Of a DNA stretch of 32,153 nucleotides, positions 8,354 to 16,894 are shown in pieces. The notes below the pieces were generated by a model, which saw only the letters and a list, made by a program, of their open reading frames with translations, ran no database searches and was not told the origin of the DNA. Origin of the DNA: Pseudoflavitalea rhizosphaerae (GTDB lineage: Bacteria; Bacteroidota; Bacteroidia; Chitinophagales; Chitinophagaceae); the NCBI RefSeq assembly GCF_003991355.1, contig NZ_RCSU01000016.1, forward strand, positions 112,108-144,260. The letters run 5' to 3'. Each line of letters opens with the position of its first letter. Position 1 is the first letter of the stretch. The position numbers and the translations under genes are program-made.

Positions 8354-8482
8354 ATGTCAATTCAAAACCTGTTCAATCTCTCAGGTAAAACAGCCATCGT
8401 TACTGGTGTTGGGAATGGTATTGGAAAAGCTTGCTGCGAAATACTCTTCGTCAATGGCGGAGGCATTCAAACACTGGATTGA
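8354..8482 (+). pseudogene. 5' remnant of a short-chain dehydrogenase/reductase
   Basis: The frame from ATG 8354 reads 42 codons to TGA 8480. It begins MSIQNLFNLSGKTAIVTGVG and continues NGIGKACCEIL. This is the first beta strand and TGxxxGIG cofactor loop of a classical SDR (usual length about 250 residues). Homology appears to stop near 8460, and the frame ends soon after in GGGIQTLD. Everything downstream, including the catalytic YxxxK region, is missing; the amidohydrolase gene follows instead. This is a decayed or deletion-truncated gene. A long-frame reading of the amidohydrolase that starts at 8406 runs through this remnant in another frame and is therefore artefactual. Confidence 0.82.
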
Positions 8483-8510
8483 ATCAGATTCATCAATAAA
8501 TCATCAACTC

Positions 8511-10235
8511 ATGCGTACTTCTCTGACTTTGTTGTTGTCGATCGCTTGTTTATGCGCCTGCAAAAACAAAGGCGATCGTCCGGAAACACCGGCAGATACC
8601 ATTTATACCAATGGAAAAATCATCACCATGAAAAATGATAGTCCGCGATATGTTTCTGCACTGGCGGTATCCAATGGCATCATCAGTTTTGCAGGCGATG
8701 AAAAAGAAGCCATGGCATTGCAGGGCGACTCCACCAGGATAATAGACCTCGCAGGAAAAACACTGCTGCCCGGATTCATAGACGCACATGGTCACTTTGA
8801 TGGATATGCGAACTTCTCCTCATTCGCCAATCTCATGCCGGAACCCTACGGTACTGTTATGTCGATCCCACTGTTGCAAGAGGCGCTTCGCAACTATATC
8901 AAAGAAAAAAATGTACCTCCGGGCACGCCGGTTGTTGGTTCGGGTTATGATGAATCTGTAATGACGGAACACAGGCACCCAACAAGAACGGAACTGGATG
9001 CAGTATCCACTGAACATCCTATCTATATCATTCATGTATCCGGACATATGGGCATTGCCAATTCCCAGCTCCTGCAAAAAGCCGGAATCAGCTACAATAC
9101 GCCCAACCCGGCGGGCGGCACCATCGGCAAAGACCTTTCAACGCATTCACTTACGGGAAAGATGATCGAGAATGCCAATATCAATATGCTGTTTACCTTA
9201 ACAGGCCTCATGCCAGCCAATACCAGCACATCTCCCTTCAAAGCCCTGCAGGCAGCGGAAAAAGAATGGCTCGCGAATGGGCAAACCACTATTTGCGAAG
9301 GAAGATGCACCATGGCTACTGTAAGACTGTTGCAGAAAGCAACAGAGAACGGATCGCTTTCTGCAGACATCATTGCGCTGCCTGATTATGACGCCTGCAA
9401 AGACAGTTTAAATACCCTGAAAGAATTATCCGGGCTAAAAGGACAGTTCAGGATCGGCGCCATCAAAATGACCTTCGATGGTTCTCCTCAAGGGAAATCA
9501 GCCTGGCTGACCGAACCTTACCTGGTGCCACCGGATGGTGAAAAACCCGGATTCCGCGGACATCCCATTTATCAGCGTGAAGCGGCTTATAATGCACTCA
9601 AAAATATCTTTGCTCATCATATGCCCGTTCATATCCATTGCAACGGCGATGCAGCCATCGATGAAGCGTTCCTGCTGATGGATTCATTACAGCAACAGCA
9701 ATTGCAGCCCAAAGAGCTTCGTAACGTTCTTGTACATGCGCAGGTCTGCAGGCCGGACCAGGTCAGGACCTTTAAAAAGCTGAATATCATTCCCAGCTGG
9801 TTCCCTACTCACGCGTATTTATGGGGAGACTGGCATCTGACCAGCGTTCTTGGCCTTCCCCGCGCTGCACATATCAGTCCGTTAAAAGGTGGACTTGATA
9901 ATGGAATCCTGTTCACCATACATCACGATTCTCCTGTTACACCTCCTGATCTCATCACGGCTGTATATGCTGCCGTCAACAGAACATCGCGAAGTGGAAA
10001 AATCCTGGGGGCAGACCAACGGATATCCCCATACGAAGCGCTGAAAGCCATCACCATCAACGCAGCCTATCAATATGGCGAAGAGGCCTCTAAGGGGAGT
10101 CTGGTAAAAGGAAAGCGGGCCGACCTGGTGATCCTGGATCAGGACCCGCTGCAGATCAACCCGCAATCAATAAGAGATATCAAAGTGATGGAAACCATCA
10201 AGGATGGCATCAGCGTATATAAAAAATCGCCATAA
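8511..10235 (+). CDS. YtcJ-type metal-dependent amidohydrolase, lipoprotein
   Basis: The chosen start gives 574 residues with a lipoprotein signal (MRTSLTLLLSIACLCAC, lipid Cys at about 17). The frame is open back to 8406, but those codons overlap the dehydrogenase remnant and would bury the signal. Amidohydrolase motifs are in order: strand-1 HGH (His93, His95) in LPGFIDAHGHFDG; HIHCNGDAAID (His374, His376, Asp380); VLVHAQ; and HHDSPVTPPD (Asp473). The C-terminus has the usual GSLVKGKRADLVILDQDP return to the composite beta sandwich. These features fit the Amidohydro_3/YtcJ group, which hydrolyses amide or carbamoyl bonds with a metal; natural substrates are mostly unknown. Likely attached to a membrane on the periplasmic or outer side. 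It is convergent with the thioredoxin gene, with only 2 bases between the stops. Confidence 0.9.
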   Translation: MRTSLTLLLSIACLCACKNKGDRPETPADTIYTNGKIITMKNDSPRYVSALAVSNGIISFAGDEKEAMALQGDSTRIIDLAGKTLLPGFIDAHGHFDGYANFSSFANLMPEPYGTVMSIPLLQEALRNYIKEKNVPPGTPVVGSGYDESVMTEHRHPTRTELDAVSTEHPIYIIHVSGHMGIANSQLLQKAGISYNTPNPAGGTIGKDLSTHSLTGKMIENANINMLFTLTGLMPANTSTSPFKALQAAEKEWLANGQTTICEGRCTMATVRLLQKATENGSLSADIIALPDYDACKDSLNTLKELSGLKGQFRIGAIKMTFDGSPQGKSAWLTEPYLVPPDGEKPGFRGHPIYQREAAYNALKNIFAHHMPVHIHCNGDAAIDEAFLLMDSLQQQQLQPKELRNVLVHAQVCRPDQVRTFKKLNIIPSWFPTHAYLWGDWHLTSVLGLPRAAHISPLKGGLDNGILFTIHHDSPVTPPDLITAVYAAVNRTSRSGKILGADQRISPYEALKAITINAAYQYGEEASKGSLVKGKRADLVILDQDPLQINPQSIRDIKVMETIKDGISVYKKSP

Positions 10236-10237
10236 TA

Positions 10238-11344
10238 TTACTTCAACAGTTCTTCCAGTGTTGTGATCAATCCTTTCTGCCAGATTGGTGGACCGAATGG
10301 CTCCGAAGCTTTCGATCCGTTGGCGATGAAGGCAATCACTTTCCCTTCCTGGTCAATCAATGTATAAGCGGGGATGCTGTTCAACCTGAAAACCTTTCCC
10401 CTGGCATCATCCACTTCATCTGCGCCGTGCTGCCAGTTGATCCCGTGATTATCGATGGCTTTGCGCCAGCCCTGCTCCTGCTCATTCTGAGTGATGCCCA
10501 GGATACTGAATCCTTTATCTTTGAATTGCGCATATACCTGCTTGAGAAAAGGGAACTCACCCACACAAGGTCCGCACCATGTTCCCCAGTAATCGATCAG
10601 TGTCAGTTTGTTCTTTTTTGCAATTTCCCTGATGGAAACAGTATCGCCGTCCAGCATCCTCAACCTGAATTCAGGGATCAAAGCCCCTTCACGCAAAGGT
10701 TCGGAAAGTTTGTTATTGTAAATGGCGCTGGACAGGAGCTGGCCATAATAACTGTCACGTGCAACCGGAGAAAGTTTTTCGAATGCAGCTTTCTTCTCCT
10801 CACTTGTCATGCTGGCGCTTTGCAACATGATCAGCGGAAGGTAAAGATTATCAGGATTTGCCTTGGCATATTTGGCAATTCCGGTGCTGATGGCAGCACC
10901 TTTCTGATTCATGATTTTGTTGGAAAGATAGCTTTGGAAATCTGTCATCTGCGCAGTGCCTTTAGAGCCGCTCACTTTTACTTTGGGCCATTCTTTCATG
11001 GTGCCACGGACACTGATCTTTTCCTTGTTGCTGATCAACAGAGAGGCTGTGCTTTTTTGTCCTTCGATGGATACAACGAATAATTTTCCTTTATTAACGA
11101 TCGCTTCACTGAAGCTTGCTTTTTCACCGCTGGCGGTTGTTACGGCAACAGTATCCCTGTATTTTGATCCGGGCTTTCCCAGGTCTGCATCTTTTTTAGC
11201 CAGCAGGTATAATTTAGTTCCATCCGGAAGGCCTTTCAGGTTGATCGAAACAGTGAACCCTTCCGCTTGCGCAGATGGAAGAGTATTTGCGGATGCTGCA
11301 TTCACCAGGAAAGGAATGCAAAAGGCCAAATGAAATGCTTTCAT
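10238..11344 (-). CDS. TlpA-like thioredoxin with N-terminal DUF4369-like domain
   Basis: The protein has 368 residues and a Sec signal peptide (about 1-19). Residues 30-125 form a beta-rich DUF4369-type domain (FTVSINLKGLPDGTKLYLLA). A helical linker follows, then a thioredoxin/AhpC-TSA fold at about 225-367 with the redox motif WCGPC (Cys257, Cys260) within LIDYWGTWCGPCVGEFPFL. The cis-Pro loop is seen in NSIPAYTLID. It should act in the periplasm as a disulfide reductase, as do ResA/TlpA proteins. The gene lies downstream of mutS2 but is separated from it by a strong terminator, so it should have its own promoter in 11345-11446. Confidence 0.92.
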   Translation of the reverse strand: MKAFHLAFCIPFLVNAASANTLPSAQAEGFTVSINLKGLPDGTKLYLLAKKDADLGKPGSKYRDTVAVTTASGEKASFSEAIVNKGKLFVVSIEGQKSTASLLISNKEKISVRGTMKEWPKVKVSGSKGTAQMTDFQSYLSNKIMNQKGAAISTGIAKYAKANPDNLYLPLIMLQSASMTSEEKKAAFEKLSPVARDSYYGQLLSSAIYNNKLSEPLREGALIPEFRLRMLDGDTVSIREIAKKNKLTLIDYWGTWCGPCVGEFPFLKQVYAQFKDKGFSILGITQNEQEQGWRKAIDNHGINWQHGADEVDDARGKVFRLNSIPAYTLIDQEGKVIAFIANGSKASEPFGPPIWQKGLITTLEELLK

Positions 11345-11446
11345 GACTCTTGATTGATTGGAAATAATAAATGGTTACATCAGTAATTTGCTGTAATGAT
11401 CAAGAGAAGCGGGGAAAGAAAAAAAAGAATTTCGATTCACCCTGTC

Positions 11447-11476
11447 AAAAAAATGCCCTCCGGGATCCGGAGGGCA
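11447..11476 (-). terminator. Rho-independent terminator after mutS2
   Basis: A perfect 10-bp stem, tgccctccgg with ccggagggca, has a 3-base loop. Read on the minus strand it is followed by seven Ts. It lies about 30 bases after the mutS2 stop codon. Confidence 0.92.
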
Positions 11477-11507
11477 ACGTTATACCGAATTAATTTTTAA
11501 TTCTTTA

Positions 11508-13640
11508 TCACTTTTTTGTTTTCAATTCTTCACTACCTTCTTTTTCTGCAACAACAACCAGATCACTCAGGTCTACCGTGATCGGCATCAATCCCAATTG
11601 TACCACGGCTTTCTTTCCGCGGATCTCTTTCACTTCACCTACCTGGTGGTTCTTCTTCATCAGCACTTTATTGCCAACAACAATTTCGCCTCCTACCTGA
11701 TCGTATTTGGAACCGATCTTCTTTTTCACTTTTTCATTGGCATGTTGCTGGTTCTGTTTGAAGAGCAGGATCTGCAATTGTTTGATCAGTTCTTTCCTGT
11801 CTTCAGTCACTTCTGTTTTGCGCCAGTCCAGCACGATCTGTTTGAGCTTGCGCTCCATATCTTTGAGATAAGCGAGCCTGTCTTCCGTGATCTTGTTCTG
11901 ATGCTTCAGTAATTCCACCTGCTGATGGTGGCGTTCTTTGTTCATCAGGGCTTCCATCTCCCTGCGCATGCGTTCATTTTCTCTCAGCGCCTTGTTAAGT
12001 TCTTTCTCTTTCTTTTCCACTTCGCGAAGGTCCTGCTCCGTTCTGTTGAGCAGTTTATCGAGCCTGAAATGATCTTCGTCCACCAGTTTGCGCGCCCTGG
12101 CGATCAGTTCGGGTGATAGCCCGATCCGTTCTGCAATGGAGAAAGTATAGGAACTACCGGGTTTACCGATAATGAGTTTATACAAAGGCAGGAGGTTCAC
12201 TTCATCGAAGGCCATAGCGCCATTGACGATGCCGGGCGTTTTATTGCCCATTACCTTCAGGTTGAGATAGTGCGTGGTTACAATACCTAGTGCATGTTTC
12301 TTCACCAATTCTTCCATGATCACTTCTGCAAAGGAGCCGCCGAGATTGGGATCGGAGCCGCTTCCAAGTTCATCGATGAAGAACAGGGTCCTTCCGTTCG
12401 CATTCTCGATCATATGCTTCATATGTTTGAGATGCGAGCTATATGTACTCAATTCAAATTCCAGGCTCTGTGTATCCCCGATATGGATCATCATCTGTTT
12501 GAAAATGCCGAACTCTGAAGTGGGATGTACGGGCACCAGCAGACCTGCCTGTATCATGATCTGCAGCAGCCCTGCAGTTTTCATGGTAACTGTTTTACCA
12601 CCGGCATTGGGGCCTGAGATCACCAGGATCCTGTCTTTTTCATTGAGGTGAATATTGGTGGGAATGGTAGGCTTCTGTGCGCGGAGATTGTATAGGTAGA
12701 GCAAAGGGTGATAAGCGTCTACCAGTTTGATCACGCTCTTGTCTGAAAGCAGCGGGAAATTCCCATTCACGTCCACAGCCAGCCTGGCTTTGGCGCGGAT
12801 GAAATCGTATTCACCGAGGATATCGTGATAAGTGCGTAACAGTGCAGCATATACGCTTACACGTGCGGTGAGATCGCGTAGGATCCGATATACTTCACGA
12901 CTTTCCTCGTTCTCGAGTGCGAAAATATCATTGTTGAGCTCGATCGTTTCTTCCGGCTCGATAAAAGCTGTTTTGCGGGTATCGCTTTCTCCGTGAAGGA
13001 TACCTTTCACCTGTCTTTTTTGCTCTGCAAAAACCGCCACTACCCTTCTTCCGTTGAGGAAAGCCTCTTCGATATCGGCTACATATCCCTGTTTGCCAAG
13101 GTTTTTAACGATACGATCGAACATACGGCGCAGTTCATTGCGGCGCCTGTAGAGGCTGAGACGGATATTTGCGAGTTCTTCGGAGGCATCGTCCTTCACC
13201 ACGCCGGATTCGTCCAGCACTTCATCGATCATGGTGAGGATTGTCTTCTCGAAATAAGTCTCGGCAATCACTTTACTGAGGGCCGGATAAGCCAGCCGGC
13301 GGTCGTTATCAAACCAGCGGAAAATGGATTGCATGCTGTCTGCCAGCTTGCGTACCTGTATAAATTGATCACCCGTGAGCACAGCACCGGGAATACCCAG
13401 CAATTTGAGATCGCGGTTCAGGTTCAGTACATGATCGTTGGGAAAATATTGTCCGTGTTGAACAATGAGTTTGTATTCATGACTCTGCCGGAGTTCCAGC
13501 TCGATAAATTCTTTTCGGGTATGAATGCGGAGTTCCTCTGCTTTCTCTTTGGCATACACACTCTTGCAATGTTCTACCAGCAAAGCCTTCACTTTATCGA
13601 ACTCAAGCTGCACCAGGGCGGACCCGGGGAAAAACTTCAT
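11508..13640 (-). CDS. mutS2: MutS2-family ATPase lacking the Smr domain
   Basis: The protein has 710 residues. It lacks the mismatch-recognition domain of MutS and starts directly with the core/lever region. The ATPase shows Walker A GPNAGGKT (343-350), Walker B FFIDELGSGSDPNLGGSF and the TTHYLNLKVM loop. A long charged coiled coil follows (about 510-620), then a short KOW-like beta region (GEVKEIRGKKAVVQLG). The chain ends in KTKK without the roughly 80-residue Smr nuclease domain found at the end of Bacillus and Helicobacter MutS2 (about 760-790 residues). MutS2 acts on branched DNA and, in some bacteria, collided ribosomes. Loss of Smr suggests a non-nuclease role or a nuclease activity from another site; this short form may be usual in this lineage. 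Confidence 0.93.
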   Translation of the reverse strand: MKFFPGSALVQLEFDKVKALLVEHCKSVYAKEKAEELRIHTRKEFIELELRQSHEYKLIVQHGQYFPNDHVLNLNRDLKLLGIPGAVLTGDQFIQVRKLADSMQSIFRWFDNDRRLAYPALSKVIAETYFEKTILTMIDEVLDESGVVKDDASEELANIRLSLYRRRNELRRMFDRIVKNLGKQGYVADIEEAFLNGRRVVAVFAEQKRQVKGILHGESDTRKTAFIEPEETIELNNDIFALENEESREVYRILRDLTARVSVYAALLRTYHDILGEYDFIRAKARLAVDVNGNFPLLSDKSVIKLVDAYHPLLYLYNLRAQKPTIPTNIHLNEKDRILVISGPNAGGKTVTMKTAGLLQIMIQAGLLVPVHPTSEFGIFKQMMIHIGDTQSLEFELSTYSSHLKHMKHMIENANGRTLFFIDELGSGSDPNLGGSFAEVIMEELVKKHALGIVTTHYLNLKVMGNKTPGIVNGAMAFDEVNLLPLYKLIIGKPGSSYTFSIAERIGLSPELIARARKLVDEDHFRLDKLLNRTEQDLREVEKKEKELNKALRENERMRREMEALMNKERHHQQVELLKHQNKITEDRLAYLKDMERKLKQIVLDWRKTEVTEDRKELIKQLQILLFKQNQQHANEKVKKKIGSKYDQVGGEIVVGNKVLMKKNHQVGEVKEIRGKKAVVQLGLMPITVDLSDLVVVAEKEGSEELKTKK

Positions 13641-13709
13641 AATGCTAATATAATTCTTTTACGGTCTGCAAAGGTAACACAAGTTTGGGGGAAATGCGGA
13701 CCCGGAGGG

Positions 13710-13876
13710 CTGACTAAAAAGGTTATTACATTTCATTTCGCTGTGCCCAGTCGCTCGCCTCCCGGCGAGTGAGTTTTGTTTAGTCGCCTCCGGCGACGCA
13801 GTGTTCGCCGGAGGCGAACAAATATAAGTCACTCGCCAGAGGCGAGCGACTGCCAGCTCTCCGCCTTTTTAGTCAG
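13710..13876. mobile_element. MITE-like palindromic element, about 167 bp
   Basis: Exact 13-bp terminal inverted repeats, ctgactaaaaagg (13710-13722) and cctttttagtcag (13864-13876), bound the element. Inside is a near-symmetric series of small palindromes. Module A at 13748-13772 and its inverted copy at 13829-13852 contain gctcgcc...ggcgag. Module B at 13783-13797 (gtcgcctccggcgac) and its near-inverse at 13803-13819 (gttcgccggaggcgaac) sit in the centre. The transcript could fold as one long arm or as four small hairpins. There is no coding capacity and no clear target-site duplication. It lies between the divergent genes mutS2 and msrA. The layout fits a REP/BIME cluster or a MITE moved by an outside transposase. 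Confidence 0.75.
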
Positions 13877-14076
13877 TGCCCGTGAACCATTCATTTGCTC
13901 AAATTGTTTTTACTACGTATTATTGAGGTTCAGCGCAACATTGTACATCCACCCTTTAAAAGCAATGCATGCAATTTTGTTAACCTAATGGTAATTGGCA
14001 TTACATAGCCTGAAACCAGGGGTAACTTGCACTTAATTTTGATTTTGGCATGAATGTTCTATTAAACCAAAGTGGT

Positions 14077-14742
14077 ATGAAACTGATGTTTACGCAGGCT
14101 CTCGTGTCTATTACGCTCTGGTCCTGTGCTTTAAGAGAAAATCCACAAAAGAATATGAGTAATGATCTCGCAGGCAATTCCCTGACCAGCACTTCCACTG
14201 CGATGCGGGATACTGACACCGCCACCCTCGGCACGGGTTGTTTCTGGTGCACCGAGGCTATTTTCCAACAGCTCAAGGGTGTGTTGAAAGTTACTTCAGG
14301 CTACAGTGGAGGCAACGAGATCAACCCCACTTATAAAGATGTGTCTACCGGTACTACCGGTCATGCAGAAGTGATCCAGATCGTTTACGATCCGGCGGAG
14401 ATCACTTTCGATGAGCTCCTGGAAGTTTTCTGGCAAACGCATGATCCCACAACGTTGAACCGCCAGGGCAACGATGTTGGCCCGCAGTACCGAAGCGCGA
14501 TCTTCTATCACAATAATGAACAGAAATCAAAAGCGGAGAAATACAAGAAAGAGCTGGATGAAAGCGGTGCATTCGAAAAACCGATCGTAACCGAGATCTC
14601 GCCCTACACCGCTTTCTATAAAGCGGAAGATTATCACCAGGATTATTACAATAACAATGGCTCACAGCCTTATTGCTATTATGTGATCCGTCCGAAACTG
14701 GAAAAATTCCAGAAAGTGTTCAAGAACAAGATCAGACACTGA
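14077..14742 (+). CDS. msrA: Peptide methionine sulfoxide reductase A, lipoprotein form
   Basis: The MsrA domain spans about residues 45-220, with the catalytic motif GCFWCTE (nucleophile Cys55) and the usual SGYSGG, TGHAEVIQI, HDPTTLNRQGNDVGPQYRS and YHQDYY segments. It reduces methionine-S-sulfoxide in proteins. The start at 14077 gives a lipoprotein-like signal, MKLMFTQALVSITLWSC, with the Cys at residue 17. An in-frame ATG at 14050 would add nine residues. Export implies repair of oxidised envelope proteins. No MsrB domain is fused and no msrB gene is adjacent. The stop is 3 bases from the stop of the convergent FKBP gene. Confidence 0.93.
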   Translation: MKLMFTQALVSITLWSCALRENPQKNMSNDLAGNSLTSTSTAMRDTDTATLGTGCFWCTEAIFQQLKGVLKVTSGYSGGNEINPTYKDVSTGTTGHAEVIQIVYDPAEITFDELLEVFWQTHDPTTLNRQGNDVGPQYRSAIFYHNNEQKSKAEKYKKELDESGAFEKPIVTEISPYTAFYKAEDYHQDYYNNNGSQPYCYYVIRPKLEKFQKVFKNKIRH

Positions 14743-14745
14743 TCC

Positions 14746-15180
14746 TTATTTGATCCCCAGTAATTCCACTTCGAAGATCAGGGTGCTGTTTGGCCCGATC
14801 TGTGCGCTCACTTGCCTGTCCCCATATCCAAGATGCGGCGGAATGAAGAAGCGCCATTTGCTGCCAAGCGGCATCAGGGCCACGCCTTCCGTCCAGCCCT
14901 TGATCACTGCGCTGAGGGGGAAAGATGCGGGCTGACCGCGTTTCACAGAACTATCGAAAACAGTTCCGTCGATCAGTGTGCCATGATAATGGCAGGTAAC
15001 GGTATTGGCGGCAGTGGGTTTGGCGCCATCGCCTTCAGTGATCACTTCATATTGTAATCCGCTGGCCAGTTCTACCACACCGGGTTTTGATTTGTTGGCG
15101 GCCAGGAATTCCTGTCCGGCTTTCAGGTTTGCCTCAGATTTTTCTTTCTTCATCTGGAATAATTTATCTGCAATGCCCAT
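14746..15180 (-). CDS. FKBP-type peptidyl-prolyl cis-trans isomerase
   Basis: The protein has 144 residues without a signal peptide, so it is probably cytoplasmic. A short charged helix (about 1-40, LFQMKKEKSEANLKAGQEFL) precedes an FKBP domain at about 45-144. Diagnostic segments are VTCHYHGTLIDGTVFDSS, GWTEGVALMPLGSKWRFFIP and LGYGDR. It speeds proline isomerisation during folding. The N-terminal helix matches the dimerisation/linker segment of FkpA/Mip-like proteins in miniature. It lies 33 bases after the end of the peptide-binding lipoprotein gene on the same strand and may be co-transcribed with it. Confidence 0.93.
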   Translation of the reverse strand: MGIADKLFQMKKEKSEANLKAGQEFLAANKSKPGVVELASGLQYEVITEGDGAKPTAANTVTCHYHGTLIDGTVFDSSVKRGQPASFPLSAVIKGWTEGVALMPLGSKWRFFIPPHLGYGDRQVSAQIGPNSTLIFEVELLGIK

Positions 15181-15213
15181 AGCTAATAATTTGTTGCGAA
15201 ATTAAGGATTTGC

Positions 15214-16839
15214 TCATTGCTGGATATAAGTACGCCGCAACTCCAGCAGGTTGAGCCCATTGGCGATGAATTCTTTCACCTTCAACTGCTCCAGGTGGAT
15301 CACTTCATCGTACCAGAGCGGCACTACTGGCGCGTCTTCCACAATCAGCCTGTCCATTTGCTGGTACAATCCGTATCTGATGGAATCATTCTCTGTGATC
15401 AATGCTTTTTCATACAACCGATCGAAAGCAGGGTTCTTGTATTGTGTGTAATTGGGAGGTGCGGGATTCTTTCCGTAAAAAACGCTGAGGTAGTTTTCAG
15501 CTTCGGGATAATCGGCTATCCAGCTGCCACGGAAGAACAGGGCCTCCGATTTGGCGGTCTGTTCCAGCAGCAGGGCTTTCTGCACCACTTCTACCTGTAT
15601 CTTGACGCCCAATTCTTCCAGTTGACGCGCAATGAAACTGCCCAGGTCTGCATAAATAGGAACGGTGAGCAGTTTGATCACCGGCAACCCTCTCCCATTG
15701 GGGAAACCTGCATCAGTTAACAGTTTGCGCGCTTTCACCGGGTCATAGCTGTACCCTTTTACAATAGTTGGATCGAAACTGGGAAATCCCGCCGGTATGA
15801 AGCCGCTCTCAGCGGGTGTACCGATGGAATTGCGCAGGTACATCATCATCTTCCTTCTGTCGAAACCATAATTGATGGCCTGACGGATGGCTTTGAGCCG
15901 AAGGGGGCTCTGTTTCACGATGGCCTTGCTGCTGTCTACCAGTATGCCGAGATATTCTGTATTGAGATAAGGATGTTTGCTCAGGCGGATCTTTCCCTCC
16001 CAGTCTTTGCGCAGCACGCCTTTCTTGGTGAGTACTTCGTCTTTGAAACTGGGATCGATATCATTGATGAAATCCAGTTTTCCCTGGCGGAAAAGCAGGA
16101 ACTCCGTGGCGCGGCTATCGTAGAAGGAAATTTTGATGCCATCCAGGCGGGGTAAAGGTTTGCCGGCGCTGTCCTTTTCAAAATAGCGGGTATTACGGCG
16201 AAGGATAAGCGCTTGTCCTTCTTCCCAGGCTTTGAACACGAACGGGCCAGTGCCTACCGGATGATTGCGGAAGTCCTGTCCATATTTTTCCACTGCTTCG
16301 CGGGGCACAACGGAACAGTATTTCATGCTGAGCAGTCCGAGTACAGGTGTGAACGGACGAATCAGTGTGAGTTGAAAAGTGGAATCGTCCAGGACTCTGA
16401 AACTATTGTTGGGATCTATGCGGTCATTGAAGATCCAGGCGCCGCTGCTGGCTGTGGCCGGATCGATGATGCGGTGAAAACTGTACACCACATCATGAGC
16501 CGTCATCTTTCTTCCCTTCCCTCCCGGGAAGACTTCGTTATCATGGAAGAAAACATCCTGGCGGAGATGGAAAATGTATTGTTTTCTATCTTCTGAAACA
16601 TCCCATCTGTACGCCAGTGATGGCACTATCCGAAGTGCATCATCGGTTTCCACCAATGTATTGTACAGCTGGTGTATTGGCCAGATAACGGACTGGTTCT
16701 TGGCAAATGCCGGGTCCAGCGAGGCGATACCTGTGGCCTCATTGTAATGGAATACCTGGTCACTACTGTTGCGTCCGCCGGAGCAGGCAGCCAGTAATAA
16801 AATAATGGAACAGGAAAAGAAGAAAACGGGAATACGCAT
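15214..16839 (-). CDS. Oligopeptide-type ABC transporter substrate-binding lipoprotein (SBP family 5)
   Basis: The protein has 541 residues with a lipoprotein signal (SIILLLAAC, lipid Cys19). The fold-specific segments of SBP_bac_5 are present: FHYNEATGIASLDPAFAKNQ near the start, YRWDVSEDRKQYIFHLRQDV, MTAHDVVYSFHRI, NHPVGTGPFVFKAWEEG and IRQAINYGFDRRKMM. Proteins of this family (OppA/DppA) capture peptides or similar ligands for import. No permease or ATPase gene lies in the window, so its transporter is elsewhere. Its start faces the M1 aminopeptidase gene across 55 bases, which suits a peptide-use role. It may be co-transcribed with the downstream FKBP gene. Confidence 0.92.
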   Translation of the reverse strand: MRIPVFFFSCSIILLLAACSGGRNSSDQVFHYNEATGIASLDPAFAKNQSVIWPIHQLYNTLVETDDALRIVPSLAYRWDVSEDRKQYIFHLRQDVFFHDNEVFPGGKGRKMTAHDVVYSFHRIIDPATASSGAWIFNDRIDPNNSFRVLDDSTFQLTLIRPFTPVLGLLSMKYCSVVPREAVEKYGQDFRNHPVGTGPFVFKAWEEGQALILRRNTRYFEKDSAGKPLPRLDGIKISFYDSRATEFLLFRQGKLDFINDIDPSFKDEVLTKKGVLRKDWEGKIRLSKHPYLNTEYLGILVDSSKAIVKQSPLRLKAIRQAINYGFDRRKMMMYLRNSIGTPAESGFIPAGFPSFDPTIVKGYSYDPVKARKLLTDAGFPNGRGLPVIKLLTVPIYADLGSFIARQLEELGVKIQVEVVQKALLLEQTAKSEALFFRGSWIADYPEAENYLSVFYGKNPAPPNYTQYKNPAFDRLYEKALITENDSIRYGLYQQMDRLIVEDAPVVPLWYDEVIHLEQLKVKEFIANGLNLLELRRTYIQQ

Positions 16840-16894
16840 ATCTGGACCTAATTTAATGAAACAACCTATATTAGAGCTTTAAAATTTTTACCTG

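Noticed and set aside
8406-8510. N-terminal extension of the amidohydrolase frame
   Set aside because: It overlaps the dehydrogenase remnant in another frame and would place 35 non-signal residues before a clear lipoprotein signal.
12993-13772. 259-codon plus-strand frame opposite mutS2
   Set aside because: It is antisense to conserved mutS2 codons and runs into the palindromic element; composition is that of a shadow frame.
13708-13880. CRISPR array as an explanation for the repeats
   Set aside because: The units are inverted pairs with 5-10 base linkers, not direct repeats with regular spacers, and no cas gene is present.
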